A DNA stretch of 64,000 nt from Phoronis australis (lineage: Eukaryota; Phoronida; Phoronidae), in contig NMRA01000377.1 in assembly GCA_002633005.1 (NCBI GenBank), positions 184,989 through 248,988 on the forward strand, written 5' to 3'. This document shows positions 27,801-31,700 of the stretch, in pieces (position 1 is the stretch's first letter; every line of letters begins with the position of its first letter). A program made the position numbers and the translations under genes. The notes under the pieces are model-generated. The model was not told the origin of the DNA. It made no database searches and was given only the letters and a program-made list of their open reading frames with translations.

Positions 27801-29065
27801 ATTCAGAAACTGCATTTGTGGAAAGTGCAATATTGATTGAAATATAATGACACAAAACCAGAATAGTCTAATAGTCACCCACAGAGGGACCTAGAAATTC
27901 TTGGTAATGTAAAGTTTTTTGATCGTTTCATGTTGAGGTAACCACCCTGAGTTGTAATCGTGACCAGAGCCTTTAGTTTTATGATAGTGTTAATAAGTGC
28001 ACAAGCGGCACGTACCCATGGAAACCTTTATGTACTCAAGCACAGAATTATTGACACTAAGCTTGAGTTCAAAAGTAGTATAAAAATTACCAAAAATAAT
28101 TTTGAGTGCGAATTCAAGTAAAATGATTAGATCTCAGTTTCATACATTTTGTGGTATAAAATTTACACCAGGCCGGCGCTCAAAGACACGGCCTCTTTTA
28201 AAGGCCCTTTCATATTGACTTAACTCTGGTCTGAGCGGAGCATCAACGTAAGCAGCCCAGTTAACTGGGCCGTTCATACTGGCTTCAGTAGTTAATGAAA
28301 CGGTTGGTGACGCTGTCGTCATCAAAGTTATCGCAAGGTAGCGCTGCACGCTAAGATTTTTCCATGTGACAATTTGGGAACATTTACATGACTGTGCTAA
28401 ATGACATTAAAACTAAATTTTAAATGGATTGGTTATTATTAGTCTATTAGAGCAAAATATAAGCAGCTATTAGTGACGGCACTACCCCGTAACTGTTGAC
28501 GACAATAGTGGCACCTGGCAATAACTTAACTTCGATTGGACTGAAGTTAACCGTTCATACTGCACCACAGCGCCGACACTGTGCTATTAAATACAACCTG
28601 TTAACTGCGATGTTAACTGGAGCTGTTAACTGTGATCCAGGACCGGAGTTAAGTGTTCATACTGACCGCAACTCCCCAAATCATCGACGAGTCGACGTTA
28701 CTATGAAAGGCTCTTAAGGAAGTCTTGATTGTATAAAGTCAGGGTAAGCATTAGAGTCAGCATGGTAGTCATGAGTGGGCATAAATCCAGACAAATACGG
28801 TACATTACAACAATGTTGGACAGCGTACCAGCTTTGCTGCAGGTAATGTTGCCAAATATACACGTACCTGAATGTGTTCAGTGAGTCCAGCTCTAGTTTT
28901 TTATGCAATGCTTTTGAATTGTAACCCGCAGGTTTATGTCTCTGTTAGACATCTTATTATTGTAATATTATTATTATTATTATTACAGGATTACATTGTT
29001 ATTGACACCATTACATTATCTCTATCATAATTCTTATGAATAAAATTATTAGCTCTGACTAGTTT

Positions 29066-29105
<40 letters not shown>

Positions 29106-29874
29106 AATAATCATTATCACGCACTAGTTCTATTCTCACTTATTAATATATAAATGTCATTATTATTGAACATTATTTAGAACTCACCGGGCGTCCCTCT
29201 GTCGTAAACACTCGGTGGACGGCCATCTTGAAGACATCACTAAAATCGTCCAGCAGAGTCTCAAAACTACGCAAGTTCTTTCTGTTCAGCCAAAACTTAT
29301 GCTGCACAACTGAGTTACCGTTCTTGAGCACCGTAATCTTCTTAGCAGGGGGGTTGCCATAGCGACCATGTCCAGTTGTCAGCGCTTCTTCGTCTTCACT
29401 AAAAGCGTGAGGTGGCGGTAAAGATTTGGCGTTTCTGGTTGAGCGAGGGTCAGACTCGGAGCGAAAGTAGGGTGTGTTCACACTTAAAATGTCTGGCCTT
29501 GATCCACCATGCCAACTATGCGTGGTTTTTGAGACACGTTCTACGTCCACGCCTTTGGCCTTGTTTCGATGAGTGGAGCAGACGTATTTTCCCTGGTCAA
29601 CCAGATCATCAAGATCATTCACGTGGTGATGTCCTGAAGGTGTGTATATACTCCGTACACCAAACCCCAAGCTGGGCATCTGCTCCGTAAGTTGTTTGAG
29701 CAGTATATCGAAGCTACGGAACTTCTTTGGGTGGATGGCCAATCGCAGCGCTTTAAAGTGCTGGTCGCCATCTTTGTAGAAAAACACATTTTTGGCTCTT
29801 GTGGTATCAACAAGTTGGGGGCGTCCATTGTTGTTTGAGTCGCCTCTTTGATTTTGTGGACTTCGATGCATCAT
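55..29874 (-). CDS. DCX-DCX-PLAT-PLAT-trefoil-PLAT-PLAT multidomain protein (whole gene, 3' end outside window)
   Basis: This is a spliced minus-strand gene of at least 22-24 coding exons, listed separately as E1-E24. Exon phases match at every junction from E1 to E21 and yield about 1,220 residues before the window ends. Domains in order: DCX1 (about 28-103), DCX2 (about 177-255), PLAT1 (about 294-435), PLAT2 (about 436-570), six trefoil-type repeats (about 571-838), an acidic linker (839-928), PLAT3 (929-1055), PLAT4 (1056-1178), then small linker exons. DCX domains bind tubulin. PLAT/LH2 domains are beta-sandwiches that bind lipid or protein partners. Tandem N-terminal DCX is typical of RP1-type proteins and repeated PLAT of LOXHD1, so an RP1/LOXHD1-related ciliary protein is the best guess. 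I do not assign orthology. No stop codon was found before the left edge. Confidence 0.85.
753..766 (+). promoter_or_regulatory. CTCF-like core motif
   Basis: CCACCAGAGGGCAG fits the CTCF core consensus at all 14 positions. It lies in the intron between E23 and E24. Confidence 0.3.
1498..1533 (-). CDS. E23: copy A of exon E21
   Basis: A 36 bp exon, phase 1 to phase 1, encoding EIPENDDKNVPK, with a GTTTTGTAG acceptor and a GTATGT donor. Compared with copy B it has Pro for Thr, Asp for Asn and Lys for Gln. Confidence 0.55.
2257..2310. repeat. (CAA)n microsatellite, copy A
   Basis: An AAC/CAA trinucleotide run interrupted by AAT. The equivalent run in copy B is longer. Confidence 0.9.
2494..2549 (-). 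CDS. E22: copy A of exon E20, cut by an N
   Basis: It matches the last 56 bases of E20, with an intact GTATAC donor and the frame SVQRNNVKALLKAEDS. The 5' part of the exon, including its acceptor, is missing at the N at 2550. It is either a real tandem exon duplication or the other haplotype of E20 placed beside it. Confidence 0.5.
2550..2550. other. Assembly joint (single N)
   Basis: A single N that ends duplicated copy A. It probably marks a contig join of unknown gap length. Confidence 0.8.
3043..3078 (-). CDS. E21: 12-codon linker exon (copy B)
   Basis: A 36 bp exon, phase 1 to phase 1, encoding EITENDNQNVPK. The acceptor is GTTTTGTAG and the donor GTATGT. The paired copy at 1498-1533 differs at three codons, all amino-acid-changing. 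The short length makes it tentative, but both splice sites and the frame survive in both copies. Confidence 0.55.
3804..3870. repeat. (CAA)n microsatellite, copy B
   Basis: An uninterrupted CAA run followed by AAAAAC units. On the minus strand it makes a spurious poly-Val ORF. Confidence 0.9.
4046..4141 (-). CDS. E20: linker exon (copy B)
   Basis: A 96 bp exon, phase 1 to phase 1, encoding HEESKKQVPVFTKSRSVQRN and NVKALLKAEDS. It is basic and Ser-rich with no known fold. A second, truncated copy occurs at 2494-2549 inside a 1.4 kb duplication. The acceptor is GCGTCCCCAG and the donor GTATAC. Confidence 0.72.
4590..4645 (-). CDS. E19: end of PLAT4
   Basis: A 56 bp exon, phase 2 to phase 1, encoding KWLDSSIADKKLERTLYIG. 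Joined to E18 it gives V-F-P-C-Q-K-W-L, the expected F-x-C-x-x-W-L closing motif of PLAT4. The acceptor is CTACATTTCAG and the donor GTAAAA. Confidence 0.82.
5211..5338. repeat. 16 bp tandem repeat, 8 perfect copies
   Basis: The unit GAGATGCGCCCATTAA is repeated eight times without change and runs up to the N at 5340. The unit contains ATGCGCCCA, the terminal-inverted-repeat sequence of the element at 61992-63288. The array may therefore be an expanded transposon end. Confidence 0.95.
5340..5392. mobile_element. Right-end fragment of the GTGGGCGCAT element
   Basis: After the N at 5340 the sequence (hairpin plus GTGGGCGCAT terminus) matches 63240-63290 almost exactly, including the imperfect hairpin ATGCGTCCACAT / ATGTGGGCGCAT. 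The element body is lost at the N. Confidence 0.75.
5396..5542. repeat. 49 bp tandem repeat, 3 copies
   Basis: Three copies begin TGACAAGGCAGT at 5396, 5445 and 5494 with a few substitutions each. The repeat lies in the intron between E18 and E19 and has no coding capacity. Confidence 0.95.
5963..6123 (-). CDS. E18: PLAT4, middle
   Basis: A 161 bp exon, phase 0 to phase 2. It encodes VDTFLLEAVSLEALTHCVVS, then HDGTGPGEGWYCEKIVITG and CEDDPELEHVFPCQ. The HD-G-x-G-x-G-x-x-W-x-x-x-x-V motif is canonical PLAT. The acceptor is TTTCATCTCAAG and the donor GTGAGT. Confidence 0.9.
6391..6542 (-). CDS. E17: PLAT4, N-terminal part
   Basis: A 152 bp exon, phase 1 to phase 0, the same length and phases as E6. 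It encodes VQYIVQVFTGDLPGSDTDAN, then VFLNVFGTRGDTGRRLLFKS and NKFEEGQ. It is a clear PLAT opening. The acceptor is CTTTATTTCAG and the donor GTAAGA. Confidence 0.92.
6655..6800. repeat. Dispersed repeat, copy 1 (pairs with 30785-30930)
   Basis: A diverged match beginning TATATTTTCTGAAAG and running through AATTTAGCAAAAA and AGAAAG. It is a short interspersed sequence of unknown family, in the intron between E16 and E17. Confidence 0.6.
7060..7192 (-). CDS. E16: end of PLAT3
   Basis: A 133 bp exon, phase 0 to phase 1. It encodes VKLQDMSTKEVLKFKYNQQF, then SLTNKDPTLLKELPAIRPGR and PVLP. The final P-V-L-P matches the end of E5, the usual link into the next PLAT domain. The typical F-x-C-x-R-W-L motif is weak here (LKFKYNQQF), so PLAT3 is diverged. 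The acceptor is CCTCATTTTAG and the donor GTAGGC. Confidence 0.85.
7800..7990. mobile_element. Penelope-like element tail remnant with two 16 bp units
   Basis: The sequence has CGAGCCTTACTGGGTACGGG, a CTTCATCAGG motif and an inverted AAAAGACTTTTTATAGCAACC stretch. This resembles the untranslated ends of Penelope-like or related retroelements, where a GATGAAG motif follows the ORF stop. It is followed at 7954-7986 by two diverged copies of the 16 bp unit from 5211-5338. The family is tentative. Confidence 0.35.
8091..8338 (-). CDS. E15: PLAT3, N-terminal two-thirds
   Basis: A 248 bp exon, phase 1 to phase 0. It encodes EGEWKVWITSLETIQNGDV, then AIVVYGDKGNSGLIILGGSK, RLFKEGTKDEFKVNLSSVG and VIYKVRLELVSTHKKKRPSW. 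It is a clear PLAT domain, but the usual H-D-N-x-G loop is replaced by a basic THKKKRPSW stretch. The acceptor is CATGTGTTTCAG and the donor GTAAGT. Confidence 0.92.
8896..9165 (-). CDS. E14: charged, low-complexity linker
   Basis: A 270 bp exon, phase 1 to phase 1. It encodes GLPKEKEEGKENQKSPRQAV, then SKVVVKKDNSKNAEDQSDNE, STPLPETSSDDIMDSS and a Pro/Thr/Gln-rich tail ending PEATFIAV. No fold is recognised. It resembles a disordered spacer rich in Lys/Glu, then Ser/Asp, with possible phosphorylation sites. Because it is symmetric, it could be an alternatively spliced cassette. The acceptor is TTGTGTGTTAG and the donor GTGAGT. Confidence 0.85.
9904..10081 (-). CDS. E13: trefoil repeat 6
   Basis: A 178 bp exon, phase 0 to phase 1. 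It encodes GKGDKYCQFRVVRVKEKGFI, then TLESVRSRGIFIGMTVNGRV and DTGEKNVRLYPEVIT. It is a paralogue of E11 within the same protein. The acceptor is GCTGTTTTAG and the donor GTAAGT. Confidence 0.9.
10702..10920 (-). CDS. E12: trefoil repeats 4-5
   Basis: A 219 bp exon, phase 0 to phase 0. It encodes GMFRDGGIIIFWTSLSQTLN, then ISHDNSLLATGRKNRLAQF, VHKVADASNVRMFESVVFPG and QFIRLKEGQIDIS. This is the second trefoil's first two strand-triplets, equivalent to E9-E10. The acceptor is TCATTTTCAG and the donor GTGAGT. Confidence 0.9.
11052..11358. repeat. Duplicated intron segment, left copy
   Basis: About 307 bp matches 11460-11767 across the N at 11459. It lies in the intron between E11 and E12. It is a probable haplotype overlap rather than a biological duplication. 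Confidence 0.9.
11459..11767. repeat. N joint and right copy of the duplicated intron segment
   Basis: It starts directly after the N at 11459 and repeats 11052-11358 with a few substitutions. Left and right copies diverge after AGAAATA, the left one continuing into a poly-A run. Confidence 0.9.
12331..12344 (+). promoter_or_regulatory. CTCF-like core motif
   Basis: CCAGCAGAGGGCAG fits the CTCF core consensus CCASYAGRKGGCRS at all 14 positions. It lies in the intron between E11 and E12. Binding is not shown. Confidence 0.3.
12505..12678 (-). CDS. E11: trefoil repeats 2-3
   Basis: A 174 bp exon, phase 0 to phase 0. It encodes GKGGSFCEFLVKVQPDRSII, then LESVKYALQHVAILQNGKP and GTNLGPSKQFFCYCK. 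It is clearly related to E13 (both start GKG, have C-x-F-x-V, then LESV). This indicates an internal duplication of a three-repeat trefoil unit. The acceptor is CTTTTCCAG and the donor GTACTC. Confidence 0.9.
14879..14982 (-). CDS. E10: end of trefoil repeat 1 and start of repeat 2
   Basis: A 104 bp exon, phase 1 to phase 0. It encodes AVFTVMPRTGNVRVFSSVSY and PNFHLAVDGGKVLGA, continuing the repeat V-x-x-F-S-S-V-x-x-P-x-x-x-L-A-V-x-x-G-x-V. The acceptor (GCCTTTAG) and the first 22 bases of this exon are repeated in tandem upstream; see the repeat at 14961-15163. The donor is GTAAGT. Confidence 0.88.
14961..15163. repeat. 50-51 bp tandem repeat that copies the E10 splice acceptor
   Basis: Four copies begin at 14961, 15012, 15063 and 15113 (CTTGGCATCACCGTGAACAC in the first). 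Read on the minus strand, each unit contains the polypyrimidine tract and AG of the E10 acceptor plus the first 20 or so exon bases. Only the copy at 14961-14982 continues into E10. Using any upstream AG would run into an in-frame TAA within 12 codons. Confidence 0.93.
15546..15675 (-). CDS. E9: trefoil-type repeat 1
   Basis: A 130 bp exon, phase 0 to phase 1. It encodes WEHEKWKFGRDNQVMLLSKA, then TQRGMRIKSDTSVDGNAEVT and DET. The pattern V-x-L-x-S-x-x-x-x-G-x-x-(I/L)-x-x-x-x-(D/N)-G is that of fascin/FGF-like beta-trefoil repeats (inferred by eye, no profile run). The acceptor is TTTCACTTTAG and the donor GTGAGT. Confidence 0.85.
15727..15812. repeat. ATT/ATC-rich microsatellite
   Basis: A degenerate run of ATTATTATC and ATCATC units in the intron between E8 and E9. 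Confidence 0.8.
16040..16212 (-). CDS. E8: PLAT2, C-terminal part and linker
   Basis: A 173 bp exon, phase 1 to phase 0. It encodes GDGWFLEKVVIRNPSDDDQ, then KFVFWCNRWLDAGEDDGRIV and REVKVKDEYDQDQIEREM. The W-F-L-x-x-V and F-x-C-x-R-W-L motifs close PLAT2. An acidic stretch leads into the trefoil section. The acceptor is CATCTTTCAG and the donor GTAATA. Confidence 0.92.
17545..17625. repeat. Dispersed repeat, copy 1 (pairs with 60918-60985)
   Basis: It shares AACAATTTGAG-CCAATT-CATAA and CAAGTGGT/TAAGTGGT blocks with 60918-60985 in the same orientation. The family is unknown. Confidence 0.55.
17774..18710 (-). mobile_element. Penelope-like element remnant, GIY-YIG tail (broken)
   Basis: Minus-strand translation of 18115-18510 gives, across at least one frameshift and one stop, a C-x-x-C start, KKCSIQYVGQTQHNLQTRF followed by RKHKFNI, and after a shift REQYWIDKLNTLEPHGLNIK. 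This is the GIY-YIG endonuclease and C-terminal pattern of Penelope-like reverse transcriptases. No reverse transcriptase domain is present, so the copy is heavily 5'-truncated. Short inverted repeats (TGATGTTGTGGA at 17780 and its complement near 18690, and the GGGACTGTTTCATG block near 18530) flank the piece, as expected for the complex ends of these elements. It lies in the intron between E7 and E8, on the same strand as the host gene. Confidence 0.7.
18799..18877 (-). CDS. E7: PLAT2, middle
   Basis: A 79 bp exon, phase 0 to phase 1. It encodes TAVISLEAVSLGNLRKILIG and HNGAEP, the LG-x-L-x-x-I strand and the H-(D/N)-x-G loop of PLAT. It joins E6 (SKGQ) to E8 (GDGWFLEKV). The acceptor is TTATTTGCAG and the donor GTAATG. 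Confidence 0.9.
19430..19850. repeat. Dimeric dispersed repeat, copy 1 (pairs with 47195-47640)
   Basis: It is made of two related halves, each with an ATAATGCCTTTTT-like block, a GATT(A/C)GCA block, a GGTG(T/C)ATGCGC block and a CATATAAGC-like block, separated by TATTTTTGGAGTT. The same dimer with the same spacing occurs at 47195-47640. No coding capacity. Confidence 0.75.
19891..20042 (-). CDS. E6: PLAT2, N-terminal part
   Basis: A 152 bp exon, phase 1 to phase 0. It encodes ISYEVSIVTGDLWNAGTTAN, then VYMTVYGERGDTGVRHLFQL and KKLKMFSKGQ. This has the same strand order as E3 and E17. The acceptor is ATGATTACAG and the donor GTAATA. Confidence 0.92.
20889..20957 (+). repeat. tRNA-like (SINE head) sequence
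   Basis: It contains a box A-like TGGTGTAGTGGTAAAGC and a box B-like GAGTTCGAGTCT at tRNA spacing. The anticodon, T and acceptor stems do not pair well and T33 is missing. I read it as a degenerate tRNA or tRNA-derived SINE head within the hAT-like element, not a working tRNA. Confidence 0.45.
20994..21077. other. Assembly gap (84 N)
   Basis: A run of N flanked by poly-T on both sides. Confidence 0.99.
21951..22170 (-). CDS. E5: PLAT1, C-terminal part
   Basis: A 220 bp exon, phase 0 in and phase 1 out. It encodes INVGTIGEIYKIRLTHDN, then AGDYPGWYCDQVHMVDEQT, TFVCHRWLSREEDDGEIVRE and VPVLREGEPVLP. The HDN-G-x-x-P-x-W-x-x-x-x-V and F-x-x-x-R-W-L motifs are classic for the second half of a PLAT domain. 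The acceptor is GTGTTACAG and the donor GTATGG. Confidence 0.92.
22978..23019 (-). CDS. E4: 14-codon exon in PLAT1
   Basis: A 42 bp exon, phase 0 to phase 0, encoding AKFKPAKPAIACDQ. It has an AATCAACAG acceptor and a GTAATA donor. It fits between E3 (ending DEFL) and E5 (starting INVGTIGEIYKIRL), where PLAT domains carry a variable loop before the LG-x-L-x-x-I-R-I strand. Its symmetric phase would allow skipping without a frameshift. Confidence 0.75.
23581..23744 (-). CDS. E3: PLAT1, N-terminal part
   Basis: A 164 bp exon that enters in phase 1 and leaves in phase 0. It reads GKWRVWVTTNELPSAGTTAN, then VSITVYGHKGNSGAIPLV and SSGEVDEFL. The beta-strand pattern with a V-x-V-G-x-x-G-x-(S/T)-G core is the hallmark of PLAT/LH2 domains. 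The acceptor is GCTAACTTTAG and the donor GTATGAG. Confidence 0.9.
23975..24041. mobile_element. Hairpin MITE family, copy 1
   Basis: An inverted repeat TTTTGAGAACCAGTTT / AAACTGGTTCTCAAAA with a loop of about 25 bases. Copies 2-4 are at 24231, 25943 and 63590. Confidence 0.75.
24231..24300. mobile_element. Hairpin MITE family, copy 2
   Basis: The cleanest copy: GTGCCCACATTTTGAGAACC pairs with GGTTCTCAAAATGTGGCAC around a loop containing CTTCACTGAATAA. Confidence 0.8.
24739..24930 (-). CDS. E2: second half of DCX2 and linker (interrupted by one N)
   Basis: The acceptor is GTTTATAG and the donor GTAAGT. The first part reads IRSLSAIFNGSDDVFVAAAK, which completes DCX2 after E1. After the N at 24870 the frame shifts: the sensible reading resumes as KRFKPLTIPPPQAEVKKPF and runs to SDRRDRLSRT, ending in phase 1 as E3 requires. 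Both flanks are clearly coding but out of register by one base, so the N stands for a number of bases equal to 2 mod 3. This is an assembly defect, not a real frameshift. Confidence 0.85.
24870..24870. other. Single N inside exon E2
   Basis: It breaks the DCX2 reading frame; see E2. Confidence 0.9.
25943..26022. mobile_element. Hairpin MITE family, copy 3 (diverged)
   Basis: It has AGGGGTCCCACATTTTAAGAA, a TCGACTGAATAACAGGCAT loop and a decayed right arm. It matches the outer sequence of copy 4. Confidence 0.6.
28198..28717. mobile_element. TTAA-flanked MITE (piggyBac-like ends)
   Basis: TTAA sits at both ends (28198-28201 and 28714-28717). Inside, the left end AGGCCCTTTCATATTGACTT and the inverted right end GAGCCTTTCATAGTAACG form imperfect terminal repeats. 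Internal GTTAACT and CGTTCATACTG blocks recur in both orientations. There is no transposase frame. TTAA target duplication is the piggyBac signature, so that superfamily is inferred. Confidence 0.6.
28960..29112. repeat. ATT/AAT microsatellites
   Basis: Two trinucleotide runs (TTA)n at 28960-28988 and (ATA)n at 29068-29112, about 80 bp from exon E1. Confidence 0.9.
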
Positions 29875-29974
29875 GTAGCCTTGCAAAGTGAGGAATGAAT
29901 TGTGAAGTTACAAACAGCTAGTTCAGCCATTGGTTGGTAAGTTTCAGGCCAGGATGTTGATCCAGGATAGTTAC
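29188..29974 (-). CDS. E1: 5'UTR end, DCX1 and first half of DCX2
   Basis: The coding part is 29188-29874 (687 bp, 229 codons, ends in phase 0). The ATG at 29872-29874 is the first in frame, and an in-frame TAA lies upstream at 29908-29910 within the same exon. 29875-29974 is therefore 5'UTR, entered by an acceptor reading TGTTTTAG. Residues 28-103 form DCX1 (KNVFFYKDGDQHFKALRLAI near its start, then a KFRSFDILLKQLTE core and GKYVCS near its end). Residues 104-176 are a polar linker. Residues 177-229 start DCX2 (KKITVLKNGNSVV, NLRSFETLLDDFS, VHRVFTTEGRP). The donor is GTGAGT. The upstream non-coding exon was not located. Confidence 0.9.
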
Positions 29975-30784
29975 CTAAAACAGAATCAATAACCACTTAA
30001 TTTGTTAACATTTTTAAATTATGGTAAGGTCAAAAAACACACTGGGTTGTGAGAACAGCGTCTACTTTTCGTTCTCAAAATGCAGTAAAAGCTCAATGTT
30101 ACACAGTTCTTTACACTGAACATAAAAAATTTCAGGCAGGCTCAAGGTCTATAAGTTCAGATTTGAAACAAAACCTTAGTGACTGCAGTCATCAAGTGCA
30201 AACTAGGATTAGTTAGTCGTCATCACCTGATTGGCCAAAAGAATATTTAAGTTCACGCATACGTGATCTTGAGATTAAACACGATCCCAAGATCAAGCAC
30301 AGTAATTGTCATCCATTCGTTGCTAAATTGATTGCTTACGGTTAGGGGACGTGAAAGATCAATCTGCATATTGTATAAAGGCCTAAGAGCATCAAGTTCT
30401 TATCAAGAATTTATTTCCATGAAGCTTAAAAAGATAATTTTTTATGAGGTGAATGCTTTAAAATATGCAGGCACAAACCAGATTATATTGTTTCCTTTTC
30501 TGGCCTAAAATCGAACAACAATCATAAGCACGAAAAAAATCAAATGTTTTGACATGATTTTGCTCAGGACTAACAAAGTTAAACAAAGAACAAATTGAAT
30601 AATTTATGGTTGCTATAAACAGAAATGCAATATTAATGACTGATTTGCATATCTTTGTTACCAGAGGTGTCTGCAGAGAAGTCCAACAGCTTTTTATGGA
30701 TGAGTGAAGCAGCTCTGTAGACCTAATCAACATGTTTGTACATTTAGCCAAACACGTATAAAACTATAGAACTTTAACTTAGAA

Positions 30785-30930
30785 AAAGTATATATTTTCT
30801 GAAAGCAGAAATTCGGTAGAATTTGACCGTTGAATATATACCAATGTGTCACTAATTAGGCAATGTGATATTGCTTTTCAGGTAAATTTAGCAAAAACAG
30901 AAAGTTACATTTATAGCAAACCATTAAGAT
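30785..30930. repeat. Dispersed repeat, copy 2 (pairs with 6655-6800)
   Basis: It shares the TATATTTTCTGAAAG start and the AATTTAGCAAAAACAGAAAG end with 6655-6800. Confidence 0.6.
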
Positions 30931-31560
30931 CAAAATAAAGATGACAAAATCTCATGATATAAATGTCCAAAATAAAATCTCAAAAATTGTGTTACAGTTT
31001 TCTAAATTATCATTATGTTTTCGTTAACCATGTAACTTAGAGAATTTTTTAACGAAAATCATAGGCGCCCCAGTTTCTAAGAGCCCGTCAAGCAAAAATG
31101 GAACAATTGGTGAGTATAATAATTTTGTGTCCATCAGTGTATAAAGCATAGTATATAAAAATAAACATTTCTGAGATACAGTGTTCCAAATTGGGCATTT
31201 TTCTAAATAACTTAGAAACCATAACCTTAATATTTCTATTGATGCGGCCAGTGAAATATTTGGTATAAACATGGGCGTATAACTCTTGTTCCCAAAAATG
31301 CAGTATGTCAAATACACACACTCAGAGCATATAAATGGAAATTTCCACTGTCACTGCCTTGCACTGATAGATACTCTACTATGGCGGACAAATCAATGAC
31401 TCCATAACCGGTCAAGTGATTTATTTCTAGCTTTCAGGAGGATACTTCCATTCAGCATCTCATCAATTTTGGCAAAAATAATTCTCACCCTTCTCATTTT
31501 TCAAAGGCGTCTTTGTTATGATTGCTGCAATTATTGCCGACCACTCAAAACAGGGTAGAG

Positions 31561-31700
31561 TTCAGTAACGCTAGGACCTTTGCTAGGACCTATGGTAGGA
31601 CCTTGCTAAAATCCAGCCAAAATCACGTGTTCTCGTTTCAAATGCACGGCAATATCTCACGTAATCTCGCAAACTCTAGCTCTTTCTAGCGTTACTGAAC
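31561..31700 (+). mobile_element. Palindromic MITE family, copy 1
   Basis: It starts TTCAGTAACGCTAGGACC and ends CTAGCGTTACTGAA, with internal TCACGTG and CTCACGTAATCTCGC blocks. Three other copies are at 50440, 52820 and 60360. Confidence 0.8.

Noticed and set aside
28140-28349. 69-codon minus-strand ORF
   Set aside because: It lies within the TTAA-flanked MITE and has no recognisable domain.
29412-29690. 92-codon plus-strand ORF
   Set aside because: It is antisense to the DCX exon E1, whose minus-strand frame is clearly the real one.
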